This document shows, piece by piece, positions 9,016-17,169 of a stretch of DNA of 64,000 bases (its first letter is position 1; every line of letters starts with the position of its first letter). The translations under genes were made by a program, and so were the position numbers. Where the stretch lies: contig JAJFGG010000009.1 in the NCBI GenBank assembly GCA_021776235.1, positions 1 to 64,000 of the forward strand. Direction: 5' to 3'. The notes under the pieces were generated by a model that was not told where the DNA came from, searched no databases, and was given only the letters and a program-made list of their open reading frames with translations. This DNA is from Alphaproteobacteria bacterium (GTDB taxonomy: Bacteria; Pseudomonadota; Alphaproteobacteria; GCA-2731375).

Positions 9016-9419
9016 TACCAGGGCTCATTGATTATGACCCCTGGCATAAATGTTCGCAAATCCGGAACGATCCAAAATGTTTGCAATTAATGCAACAGAC
9101 GGTGTCTGGACGATGAATCTTACAAAAGCCAAGTGTCGCATTTGGTTTGGCAACCCAGTACTCATAATAAAAAAAATATTTCAATGTCGGATCGTCTAAT
9201 TTCTTAAATTTATTAGGGATAACGGCTCTGTGGAACTAAAGGTGACAGCGATCACTTGCAAATAATCTTGGCATTTGCATTTATCTATAGGTCGCCACCA
9301 GGCAATCACCTTCCGGCTATAAACCCTTTTGGTTGTTTCTGTATATTGGACCACCGGAACTGGAATGGAGAGCAGGACGCGATGGTTGGACCTTGGCTAA
9401 AATTTCAAGGGCAGGCACA
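9016..9419. other. AT-rich gap after the transposase remnant
   Basis: No gene recognised. A hairpin can form from CCAGGG (9018-9023) and CCCTGG (9039-9044) right after the remnant's stop. Composition is low-GC (for example the A-run near 9170-9180), unlike flanking genes. The promoter of the plus-strand Tad genes should lie in the right half. Confidence 0.4.
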
Positions 9420-10037
9420 GTGATTCGACCCCGCGGCAACGACGTTGGCAACGGCCTAGGTCAGGCTGCACAGGAGCTTGGCTCTCGAGTCAGAAAAAGT
9501 TCGGCGAACCTGGTCCGCCGTTGGCGGGCCGCGACCGCCGGACGCTGGAAAAGCGGTGTCACGGCAATCGAAACCGCGTTGGTCCTGCCACCGTTCCTAC
9601 TGCTCAGCTTCGGCATCATCGAAGTTTCGATCCTGTTCCTGGCGGCCAGCGCGATTGAGGGCCAGGTGGCCGTTGCGGCGCGCCAAATTCGCACGGGCAG
9701 CATTCAAACCGGCGGCGATCCGATCGGCGATTTCCAGCAATTGCTGTGTGGCGGCACGACTTTTATCAATTGCAGCAACCTGATCATCGACGTGCGCAAC
9801 TTTACGTCTTTTTCCAACGTCACCTATCCAAGTTACTTCAACGAAGATGGCGAACCGGAAAGCAATACTTTCGATCCCGGCGGGGCCGGCGATACGGTGC
9901 TGGTCAGGGTGGCCTATAAATGGAAAATTCTGACACCCTTTCTTACCCCGTACCTCGGCGATGGGGGTGGCGAGACGAAACTGTTGCACGCGGCGGCGGT
10001 GTTTCGCACCGAGCCCTATGACGGACCGATCAATTGA
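9420..10037 (+). CDS. TadE-like pseudopilin
   Basis: About 205 residues from a GTG at 9420 with AAGGGCAGG upstream. The open frame reaches back to 9333 and that start cannot be excluded. Around residues 40-70 the TadE anchor appears: KSGVTAIETALVLPPFLLLS followed by FGIIEVSILFL. A pair of cysteines (LLCGGTTFINC) follows. First gene of the plus-strand set; its TGA stop overlaps the TTG start of the next gene (10034-10037). Predicted location: inner membrane and periplasm as part of a Tad-type system. Confidence 0.82.
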   Translation: MIRPRGNDVGNGLGQAAQELGSRVRKSSANLVRRWRAATAGRWKSGVTAIETALVLPPFLLLSFGIIEVSILFLAASAIEGQVAVAARQIRTGSIQTGGDPIGDFQQLLCGGTTFINCSNLIIDVRNFTSFSNVTYPSYFNEDGEPESNTFDPGGAGDTVLVRVAYKWKILTPFLTPYLGDGGGETKLLHAAAVFRTEPYDGPIN

Positions 10038-10558
10038 TCGCCCTGCTGCAGTCATATATCCGCTGCCGCCGCGGTATCGCGGCGATGGAGTTCGCCCTGA
10101 TACTGCCGCTTGGGGTGTTGTTGTTGCTGGGGATCTCGGAACTGGGCACGGCCCTGCTGATCGATCGAAAGGTTACCCGCGCGACGCACATTGGCGCCGA
10201 TCTGGTGGCGCAAGAAACGGTGATGGACGCGGACAAAGTCGCCGACCTATTCACCGCCATGGAGGCGATCCTCGAGCCTTTTCCCGCCAACGCGCATTTG
10301 CGCATCACCTCTGTTTGGCTGAACCCGGCTACCAATGCAACTGAAGTCGATTGGAGCGAGGCCCGCAACGGCGCCGCTGATAGCGGTGACTATGCATTGC
10401 CGACAGGTTTAATCGTGCGGGACGGCGGCAGTGTGATCGTCGCTCATATCATCTACGGCTACACGCCCGTGTACGACGATTTTATCCTCGGGAATATTTC
10501 GCTTGAAGACAAGGCTTACCTGAAGCCGCGCCGTACCATCAAGGTGGTGGGGCCATGA
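10034..10558 (+). CDS. TadE-like pseudopilin
   Basis: About 174 residues if the TTG at 10034 is used, which overlaps the previous stop as TTGA. An internal ATG at 10085 is possible but would cut into the conserved anchor. The anchor reads RCRRGIAAMEFALILPLGVLL followed by LLGISELGTALLI (RRGIAAMEFALILP is the core motif), typical of TadE. The stop overlaps the start of the TadG gene (ATGA, 10555-10558), so all three plus-strand genes are translationally coupled. Confidence 0.84.
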   Translation: MIALLQSYIRCRRGIAAMEFALILPLGVLLLLGISELGTALLIDRKVTRATHIGADLVAQETVMDADKVADLFTAMEAILEPFPANAHLRITSVWLNPATNATEVDWSEARNGAADSGDYALPTGLIVRDGGSVIVAHIIYGYTPVYDDFILGNISLEDKAYLKPRRTIKVVGP

Positions 10559-11967
10559 ACGGGAAATTTCCAGGCGGGCGTGGCATGGCGGCGAACTTGT
10601 TGGGCCTTTGGCGGCTATTTTCGGCGCCGCTGGACCGCCTTGCCGGGGACCGGAAAGGCGTCATCGCGGTGTTTTTTGCGCTGGCCCTGATCCCGATGCT
10701 AATGGCCGGCGGCGCCGCCGTCGATATTTCCCGCGCCTACATCGTAAAGCAGCGTCTGGGCGCGGCGCTGGATGCCGCCGCCCTGGCCGTTGGGTCGGCC
10801 ACTGGCTTGTCCGACGCCGAACTGAACACCCTGATGCTCAACTATTTCAATGCCAACTACCCGGCGGCGGAAATCGGTGTCGCGGCGACGCCGGTTTTAA
10901 CCATCGTCGACAGCACGATTACAATTACCGCAACCGCCGACGTCGACACACTGCTGTTGCGCATAGCCCAGGTTGACAGCATCACGGTCGCGGCCACGAC
11001 AACAATCATCCGCGAGACCACGGGCCTGGAAGTGGTTCTGGTGCTCGATAATACGGGATCAATGTCCGGTTCCAAGTTAAGGTCGCTAAAAGACGCATCG
11101 GAAACCTTCATCGATATCCTGTTTGGCGACGAGACCGAACCGGAATTGCTGAAGGTCGGCATCGTACCGTTTACGGGCGCGGTCAACGTGGGCACCAATA
11201 CCCTCTTCCGCGATACCTTTACGACGGTAACGCCGGTCGATGCCGAATACGCACCCGATCGATGGCGCGGCTGCGTGACGGCGCGGACCCATCCTTACGA
11301 TACCACCGATGACAGCCAGCTTGATCCGCCTCTGGGCGGCGGCAAATGGAGACGCTATCTGTGGCCGGAGCACGTCTTCCGCAATCGCTGGAGCCGGTTG
11401 AGATCGAACCTATCGAATCATGCATTCTTCGGCCCCAACAAACAGTGCCCGGTACAGCTCTTGCCCCTGACGAATGTCAAACAGGACATCCTGGCCAAGA
11501 TCGGCGACATGATCGCCAACGGCGTTACCCACATCAACCTCGGCGCAGTCTGGGGCTGGCGGGTGCTATCGCCCGGCGAACCCTACACAAATGGCGTGGC
11601 TTTTGATAACGAGGAATACAACAAGGCAATCGTGATCATGACCGACGGCGCGAATTTCATATCATCGCGAAGTGGCGATTATTCCGGTTATGGGCCCCTG
11701 TCCGCCGGCAACCTTGGCACCACCAGCCGGTCAGCCGCGGAAAACGAACTTGACCGGCGCCTGGGAGTCGTCTGCACGAACATCAAGGCCACGGGCATCC
11801 TGGTCTACACCATCACCTTCCAGGTCAATTCTACATCCATACAGAATTTGATGCGCGGCTGTGCCAGCGACAGCAGCAAGTATTTCAACTCCCCATCCGG
11901 TTCGGAACTGGAAAGCGCGTTCCGGGCCATTGGCGCCGAACTGAGCAACCTCAGGATTGGAGGATAG
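10555..11967 (+). CDS. TadG-like protein with von Willebrand A domain
   Basis: A 470-residue TadG-type protein. An N-terminal anchor (DRKGVIAVFFALALIPMLMA, then DISRAYIVKQRLGAALDAAA) is followed from about residue 158 by a vWA domain with VLVLDNTGSMSGSKL, a MIDAS-like D-x-(S/T)-x-S metal site, and later IVIMTDGANF. vWA-containing TadG proteins are envelope parts of Tad pilus systems and may mediate adhesion or assembly. Starts in an ATGA overlap with the upstream TadE gene. The gene ends 17 bp from a convergent membrane-protein gene. Confidence 0.88.
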   Translation: MNGKFPGGRGMAANLLGLWRLFSAPLDRLAGDRKGVIAVFFALALIPMLMAGGAAVDISRAYIVKQRLGAALDAAALAVGSATGLSDAELNTLMLNYFNANYPAAEIGVAATPVLTIVDSTITITATADVDTLLLRIAQVDSITVAATTTIIRETTGLEVVLVLDNTGSMSGSKLRSLKDASETFIDILFGDETEPELLKVGIVPFTGAVNVGTNTLFRDTFTTVTPVDAEYAPDRWRGCVTARTHPYDTTDDSQLDPPLGGGKWRRYLWPEHVFRNRWSRLRSNLSNHAFFGPNKQCPVQLLPLTNVKQDILAKIGDMIANGVTHINLGAVWGWRVLSPGEPYTNGVAFDNEEYNKAIVIMTDGANFISSRSGDYSGYGPLSAGNLGTTSRSAAENELDRRLGVVCTNIKATGILVYTITFQVNSTSIQNLMRGCASDSSKYFNSPSGSELESAFRAIGAELSNLRIGG

Positions 11968-11983
11968 TCAGCGCTCGTTGCTA

Positions 11984-13102
11984 TCAGATTTGATTTCGCC
12001 GCGTCGACCAGATGAAGCCGTCATACCAAAAGTGCATGAGGGACACGACGAGGAAGGCGCTGAACAGCCAGTCATTGCGGCCGTTGTAGAGTCCAGCGAC
12101 CAGGCCATAGGCGAGGCCCGTACCGAGTAAAAGGGTCAGCGCCAGTGGCGCCGCCCGTGGGCGGCCCTCGCGACCGACCGCGCGGATCAGGTTGCCCTGC
12201 TCGGACCACCAGATAATGGCGAAATACTGCAAAGCATGGAAAAAATTCATGATGAAGAAAGCCATCCCGAAGGGATTGAAGCCCCAGGCATAGATCGAAC
12301 AAATGGCCGTGGAGAGCAACAGCGCGACTTTCTGGTAGGAGATCTTGTGCCCCGCCTGGGCCATCTTCCAATAAGCAAAAAAATAATAGAAGAGAAACGG
12401 GATACCCGTACCGATGACAACCCAACTCAAGTAGGCACTATTGGTTTCCACATGGGCGGGAATACTTGTGAAGAAGAGCGAACTCACTTCTTCGAACTCG
12501 TGGAAATCATCAACGTGATCCATCAAGGTCGCGCCGGCGGCAATCGGGCCCGCGTAGATGTACAGATTGAGAATGATGTCGAGGCGGCGGCCCACCCCAG
12601 GGTCATTGCCTGCGACCTTGTCATAGATGCGGCCCAGCCCGAACGTCTGCAGGCTGGAATGATAAACATCCCAGAATGTTGCGATTACCGAGCCGATCAC
12701 CATGGCCCAGGTGGAATATCCCATGGCCACCAGCAGCACTGCCGGCACGATGGCGAAACGAACCGGATAAAGCCGATAAATGGCCGGGTTAACGTGAGAT
12801 CGAAAGATGACGATGAACAAATGCGACATGACGAAGACGGCGAGAAATATGTCCACCCAGTTATCTCCGCCCATGACATCGCCCCGGTTCAACGGGGAAT
12901 GTGACAGCGCCAGCCCCAGGGCCAGAGCCAGCAGGGGCGAAGAAATAAAGAAAAAGATATCGTAGGCCGGAGAAACCAGATAGCGCGAGGCGAAGTGCGG
13001 TTGCACGACGCGGGCCCAATCGATCAATTGGCCATCCGTTGACGGCGGCGGGCGGGAAAGCCCTTTGTGGTTTGGCGGCACCGGGCGGTCTCGCTCAGTC
13101 AA
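11984..13102 (-). CDS. Polytopic membrane protein with intramembrane histidines, unknown function
   Basis: About 372 residues. The open frame begins at TTG 13108, but that codon abuts GGAGG (13109-13113). The next TTG at 13102 sits 6 bases after it and is the better start. I do not recognise the family. The protein has many hydrophobic segments and histidines in or next to them: VMSHLFIVIFRSHVNPAIY, WDVYHSSLQTFGLGRIYD, MNFFHALQYFAIIWWSEQ and SLMHFWYDGFIW. Such spaced histidines recall metal-dependent membrane oxygenases or desaturases in pattern only. No neighbour suggests a pathway: the Tad genes converge on it and a dienelactone hydrolase lies upstream on the same strand after 165 bp. Confidence 0.75.
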   Translation of the reverse strand: MTERDRPVPPNHKGLSRPPPSTDGQLIDWARVVQPHFASRYLVSPAYDIFFFISSPLLALALGLALSHSPLNRGDVMGGDNWVDIFLAVFVMSHLFIVIFRSHVNPAIYRLYPVRFAIVPAVLLVAMGYSTWAMVIGSVIATFWDVYHSSLQTFGLGRIYDKVAGNDPGVGRRLDIILNLYIYAGPIAAGATLMDHVDDFHEFEEVSSLFFTSIPAHVETNSAYLSWVVIGTGIPFLFYYFFAYWKMAQAGHKISYQKVALLLSTAICSIYAWGFNPFGMAFFIMNFFHALQYFAIIWWSEQGNLIRAVGREGRPRAAPLALTLLLGTGLAYGLVAGLYNGRNDWLFSAFLVVSLMHFWYDGFIWSTRRNQI

Positions 13103-13267
13103 CGGCAACCTCCAGGATTTTCGATATCGTGACTGCCATGAAACATAGCCTCAAGATTTGTTCCGTGTTGCGGACACCGGAACGGTTGGCGAATTCTCGA
13201 TTGGCGGTCCTTCGATTGTCAAGACGCCGATACCGCGCACCTGCATTGGTGCATTGGCCGGCCATTT

Positions 13268-13987
13268 TCAGGCAAGATTCTCCTGCAAAAAGGCAAGCGC
13301 CTTGTTCCACGCATCTTCGCTTGCCTGCGGATGGAAGCGTTCCTTGTTGCTGAAGGACTGGAAACCATGGCCGGCACCGTCATAGCGGTGGAATACATGG
13401 GGCACGTTGGCGGCCGTCAACGCGGCATCGTAATCGTCCACGTCAGCGGGTGAGGGATTTTCGTCTTCGTTGCCAAAGAAACCGGCAACGGGGCAATTCA
13501 GGTCAGCGGCGAGTTCAATAGCGGCCGGCGTATCGGGGCCCATCGGCAGTTTAATCCGGCCACCGTAAAAGATGGCGCAGGCCCGATAATCTCGATTATG
13601 GCAGGCGCCCAGCCAGGCGACGCGGCCGCCCCAGCAATGGCCGACGATGCCGATCCGCCCGCCGTCCACGTTCGTTCGGGAGACCAGAAAGTCATAGCTT
13701 GCCTTGAGATCCTGTACGGTCCAGTCGTCGCGGAATTCCTCGCGCTTGACTTCGATGCCGGCTTCCTTGGGCCACCAATGGAATATGAAGGGCACGGCTA
13801 CGGCATAGCCGTTCTCGGCATAGCGCTCAGCCGTCTTCATGGTGAATGCATCATTCTCGATCCCGGTATGTCCGACCGGAATGTGTTGCGCCAGGACGAT
13901 CCCGGGGTGCGGACCGTCGCCGGCCGGTTTGTACACGAAGATTTCCATCGGGCTGTCTTGAACGTTTACCGTATGAATGTCATGCAC
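13268..13987 (-). CDS. Dienelactone hydrolase family protein
   Basis: A 239-residue alpha/beta hydrolase of the dienelactone hydrolase family. These cytoplasmic enzymes use a Cys-Asp-His triad on lactone or related ester substrates. The nucleophile elbow GHCWGG gives Cys118. The Asp is likely in FFGNEDENPSP and the His in GAGHGF near the C-terminus. Length fits the family. It lies 93 bp downstream of the CobW-like gene on the same strand and could be co-transcribed with it. Substrate not evident. Confidence 0.9.
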   Translation of the reverse strand: MHDIHTVNVQDSPMEIFVYKPAGDGPHPGIVLAQHIPVGHTGIENDAFTMKTAERYAENGYAVAVPFIFHWWPKEAGIEVKREEFRDDWTVQDLKASYDFLVSRTNVDGGRIGIVGHCWGGRVAWLGACHNRDYRACAIFYGGRIKLPMGPDTPAAIELAADLNCPVAGFFGNEDENPSPADVDDYDAALTAANVPHVFHRYDGAGHGFQSFSNKERFHPQASEDAWNKALAFLQENLA

Positions 13988-14080
13988 GATCTGTTTTTCC
14001 TATTCACCATGATTTCCCGTCGCCAGGTTCCTGAGCACCAAAACCCGGCGCATCCACTTCCCGCACAATTTAGTCCACTG

Positions 14081-15166
14081 TTAGGCTGGGGTATCGCCGG
14101 ATAGTTCGCCCGTCTTTTTCTCGGTCAGGGCGGCCAGCATGTTTTCCACGACATCGCGGCCAAGTCCGCGGGTGATAAAGACGATGCGGGAACGGCGGTC
14201 ATCGTCGGGCCAGGCATCCAATTGCACCGGAGGATGGAACATGTGCTGGACACCGTGGACAACTACGGGCGTCTCGCTTTCGGCCACGTTCAACATACCC
14301 TTGACGCGCAGGATATCATCGCCGCGATAGGTGGTCAGCAACTCCAGCCAACTGGCGATCTGATCCCAGGGCAGGCGCTCTTCCAGATAAACGCAATAGG
14401 CCTGGATCTGATCGTCATGGCGGTTGACGTCGTGGCCATGATCATGCCCGTGGCCCTCGCCATGGCCGGTGTTTTCGTCATAGGCTTCCGTGCGCAGCCA
14501 ACGTTGCACATCCAGGGTTTTGCTTTCGGGGTCATACAGGCCGGCATTGAACAGTTGAGCGGGGTCAATATCGCCCTTCACGGCCCGGTGGAGACCGGCC
14601 GCCGGGTTCAGGCCGCGCAGGTGCCCTTCCAGGGCGGCGATGGCGTCGGCCTCCGCCAGGTCGGTCTTGGAGATCACGATACGATCGGCCACGGCGGCCT
14701 GTTTCACGGCCTCTATGTGCGCCGCCATGGTGTCCATGGCCAGCATCGCGTCCACGGTGGCAATGACCCCGTCCAGGCGGTAGCGGCCCATCAGGAACGG
14801 ATCGGCCATCAGGGTGTGCAGAATGGGCGCGGGATCGGCCAGCCCGGTGGTCTCGATCACCAGACGGTCGAAATCGGGAATTTCCTGCTTGGCGCGGCGG
14901 GTATAGAGGCTTTTCAGTGTGTCGACCAGTTCACCCTTGATGGTGCAGCACAAACAGCCGCTGGACATCAACACCACATCGTCGTCGACGCTTTCCACCA
15001 GCATATTGTCGATGCCGATTTCGCCAAATTCATTGATCACCACAGCGGTTCTATCCATACTGGGATGCTGTATCAGGCGGTTCAACAGCGTCGTCTTGCC
15101 GCTGCCCAGAAAGCCGGTGATTACCGATACTGGCAGGCTATCCACTTCAACCTTGGTCATTTTCAT
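14081..15166 (-). CDS. CobW/COG0523-family GTPase, putative metallochaperone
   Basis: A 361-residue G3E GTPase. The Walker A motif GFLGSGKTT spans residues 18-26. The metal-binding CxCC motif (SGCLCCTIKGEL) has Cys71, Cys73 and Cys74. A histidine-rich linker (HGEGHGHDHGHDVNRHDD) precedes the C-terminal CobW domain with VKGMLNV and HGVQHMFHPP. Family members deliver Zn, Co or other metals to client enzymes at the expense of GTP. The start overlaps the end of the sterol desaturase-like gene by 20 bp, so the two are translationally linked. This makes the di-iron enzyme upstream a candidate client, which is inference. No Zur-like operator was recognised. Confidence 0.92.
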   Translation of the reverse strand: MKMTKVEVDSLPVSVITGFLGSGKTTLLNRLIQHPSMDRTAVVINEFGEIGIDNMLVESVDDDVVLMSSGCLCCTIKGELVDTLKSLYTRRAKQEIPDFDRLVIETTGLADPAPILHTLMADPFLMGRYRLDGVIATVDAMLAMDTMAAHIEAVKQAAVADRIVISKTDLAEADAIAALEGHLRGLNPAAGLHRAVKGDIDPAQLFNAGLYDPESKTLDVQRWLRTEAYDENTGHGEGHGHDHGHDVNRHDDQIQAYCVYLEERLPWDQIASWLELLTTYRGDDILRVKGMLNVAESETPVVVHGVQHMFHPPVQLDAWPDDDRRSRIVFITRGLGRDVVENMLAALTEKKTGELSGDTPA

Positions 15167-15983
15167 TTCCCCGCGGCTCTGGACCGGGTCCCATTTGCAA
15201 TGATTTGAAAGGTAGCACGAGCATCCAGATCAGGTTGGCGCAAATTCTGCCGCTGTAGGCGCGCAAGCCGATCTGCATGCCGGCGTGGCCGGCCCCTGGC
15301 TGATCCTGATAAGAGCCGAACAGGCGGTCCCACCAGGGCAGATTGAAACCGAAGTTGCTGTTATATTCCCGCGCCTCGATGGAATGATGCACCCGGTGCA
15401 TATCGGGTGTCACCACCAGCAGACGCAGCCAACGGTCCAGATCTGGCGCCAGGCGCACGTTGCCATGATTGAACATGGCGGTGCCGTTCAACAACACCTC
15501 GAAAATCAATACGGCCATGGCGGCAGGGCCCAGAATCAACACCGCCAGCAGTTTTATCGCCATGGACAGGATAATCTCGAACGGGTGAAAACGCAGAGCC
15601 GTAGTAACGTCGAAATCCATATCCGCATGGTGCATCCGGTGCATGCGCCAAAACAGTGGGATCACATGGAACAGACGGTGCTGCCAATAGACCACCATGT
15701 CCAACAGGACGGCGGCGGCGGCGACTTCCAGCCAGCCGGGCAATTGCAGCAAATTGAACAGGCCCCAGCCCTTTTGCCCGGCCCAGACAGCGGCAGCCAC
15801 TGCCAGGACGGGGAACATCACGCGGACCACCAAGGTATCCAGAACCACGATAGCCAAATTACTGCCCCAACGGCGCCATTTGCTCTGGCTCAGGGCGCGG
15901 CGCGGGGCGGCGAGTTCCCAGCAGGCCATCGCCAGCAGAACGCCGAGGAAAATCGACAGGCGGATCGTGCCTTCGTTTTGCAT
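15147..15983 (-). CDS. Sterol desaturase / fatty-acid hydroxylase family membrane enzyme
   Basis: About 278 residues from ATG 15983 (MQNEGTIRLSIF), chosen because GAGAG lies 5 bases upstream. An ATG at 15998 is the alternative. Four or so membrane helices carry the eight-histidine di-iron signature: YWQHRLFHVIPLFWRMHRMHH, then FNHGN, and HRVHHS near residue 205. Family members hydroxylate or desaturate sterol-like, carotenoid or lipid substrates in the membrane. The start lies back-to-back with the plus-strand hydrolase start at 15997, so its promoter must reside inside that opposing gene. It overlaps the CobW GTPase gene at its 3' end. Confidence 0.88.
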   Translation of the reverse strand: MQNEGTIRLSIFLGVLLAMACWELAAPRRALSQSKWRRWGSNLAIVVLDTLVVRVMFPVLAVAAAVWAGQKGWGLFNLLQLPGWLEVAAAAVLLDMVVYWQHRLFHVIPLFWRMHRMHHADMDFDVTTALRFHPFEIILSMAIKLLAVLILGPAAMAVLIFEVLLNGTAMFNHGNVRLAPDLDRWLRLLVVTPDMHRVHHSIEAREYNSNFGFNLPWWDRLFGSYQDQPGAGHAGMQIGLRAYSGRICANLIWMLVLPFKSLQMGPGPEPRGNENDQG

Positions 15984-15996
15984 TATGCTCTCTGAC

Positions 15997-16644
15997 ATGA
16001 TCGATATCCTATTCGACGGCCCGACAGAGGCCGACCTGACGCTTATTCTGGCCCATGGCGCCGGCGCCGCCATGGATAGTCCGTTCATGACCGCCTTTGC
16101 CCAGGGCCTGGGCGCACGGGGCATCGCCGTCGCGCGCTTTGAATTCCCTTACATGGCGCTTCGCCGCGCCACGGGCAAGAAGCGGCCGCCGGACCGCCAA
16201 CCGATCCTATTGCAAACCTGGCGCGAGATCATCGCCCAGTTGGTTGCCGAGCGGGCGTCACGAGCAGACCCAGGGCGCCTGGCCATCGGCGGCAAATCCA
16301 TGGGCGGGCGCATGGCCTCGCTCCTGGCGGCGGAAAACAACAGCCTGGATTTTCACGCCCTGGTCTGCCTGAGCTATCCTTTTCATCCCGCCGGCAAGCC
16401 GGACCGCCTGCGCACCGGGCATTTAGCGGCACTGTCCCTGCCCAGCCTGATCGTTCAGGGTGAGCGCGACCCCATGGGCAACAGGGCGGAAGTGGCAACC
16501 TACCCACTGTCCCGGTCCATCCAGCTGCATTGGTGCCCGGACGGTAACCACGATTTGGCGCCCCGCAAACGCTCGGGCTACAGCCAAGAGGACAATTGGG
16601 CCGCCGCCATGGACGCGGTCGCCGGATTTTTGGAGCCGCTTTAG
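15997..16644 (+). CDS. Alpha/beta hydrolase (Tex30/KANL3-like fold)
   Basis: About 215 residues. ATG 15997 places the typical family start FDGPTEADLTLILAHGAGAA at the N-terminus, as in related bacterial alpha/beta hydrolases. The longer frame to 15697 is antisense to the desaturase gene. The nucleophile elbow is GGKSMGGR and the likely catalytic His is in CPDGNHDLAPRKR. No Shine-Dalgarno is visible before the ATG. It starts 13 bp from the divergent desaturase start. Function beyond hydrolase fold is unknown. Confidence 0.82.
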   Translation: MIDILFDGPTEADLTLILAHGAGAAMDSPFMTAFAQGLGARGIAVARFEFPYMALRRATGKKRPPDRQPILLQTWREIIAQLVAERASRADPGRLAIGGKSMGGRMASLLAAENNSLDFHALVCLSYPFHPAGKPDRLRTGHLAALSLPSLIVQGERDPMGNRAEVATYPLSRSIQLHWCPDGNHDLAPRKRSGYSQEDNWAAAMDAVAGFLEPL

Positions 16645-16661
16645 GCAGGCGCGGTTCCGGG

Positions 16662-17078
16662 TTAGAGGCTGGTATGCCGGGCGCGGACGCCGCGCTCAAT
16701 GGCGGCTGCGATCAGACGGTCCAGTTGCAGACTGTCGCGCAGTTGTTGCAACAGGCGCAGTTCTTCCTGTTCCAGATGCAGATCGGCGGCGGCGACTTCA
16801 CAGGCCAGGGCGTAGGCGGTTTCGCTCAATTTGGCCGGTAGCGAGGCGACGATCAGGTTCATGACCTGATCCAGGCCACCCGGTTGATTCAGCTTGGCGG
16901 CACATTCCTGGGCCAGGGGGACGAGGTCCTCCGCATCAAAGTCCGCAAAGACGGGCAAGTTTTGCACCTGATCGCCAATCCGCTTCAGCTCCCGGTCGGT
17001 CATGTTGTTGTCCGCGGCGGAGATCAGCACCATGATATAGATCAGGGCACTATGGGGGTTCAGAATATCGTCGTTCAT
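16662..17078 (-). CDS. TerB-like (tellurite resistance TerB family) protein
   Basis: A 138-residue all-helical protein with two related repeats: LISAADNNMTDRELKRIGDQ near the N-terminus and CEVAAADLHLEQEELRLLQQL near residue 90. This duplicated (S/A)xADxxxxxxE pattern is typical of TerB-like domains, which carry acidic metal-binding residues. The family occurs in many stress and envelope contexts and its role is mostly unknown. No other ter genes are near. The gene lies 91 bp downstream of the MocR regulator and converges with the alpha/beta hydrolase gene. Confidence 0.78.
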   Translation of the reverse strand: MNDDILNPHSALIYIMVLISAADNNMTDRELKRIGDQVQNLPVFADFDAEDLVPLAQECAAKLNQPGGLDQVMNLIVASLPAKLSETAYALACEVAAADLHLEQEELRLLQQLRDSLQLDRLIAAAIERGVRARHTSL

Positions 17079-17103
17079 GGTGTTTTCCTCAACTAAAAGC
17101 GGA

Positions 17104-17121
17104 CCCGCCCTAAGGCGCGGG
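17104..17121 (-). terminator. Weak hairpin between mocR-like and terB-like genes
   Basis: CCCGC (17104-17108) and GCGGG (17117-17121) pair, with further CC/GG pairing inside after a bulge. It follows the MocR stop on the minus strand. No T-run follows, so it may be only a weak terminator. Confidence 0.3.
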
Positions 17122-17169
17122 AAGATAGGCGAGGCACAGGGTCATCGCAAGGCCCCATTTCCCGTCGGT

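Noticed and set aside
9250-9290. TTGGCATTTGCA as a possible sigma-54 promoter ahead of the plus-strand Tad genes
   Set aside because: The distance between the GG and GC elements is too short for the -24/-12 spacing.
16662-17078. Tellurite resistance operon
   Set aside because: Only one TerB-like gene is present. TerC, TerD and other partners are absent, so no resistance function is claimed.
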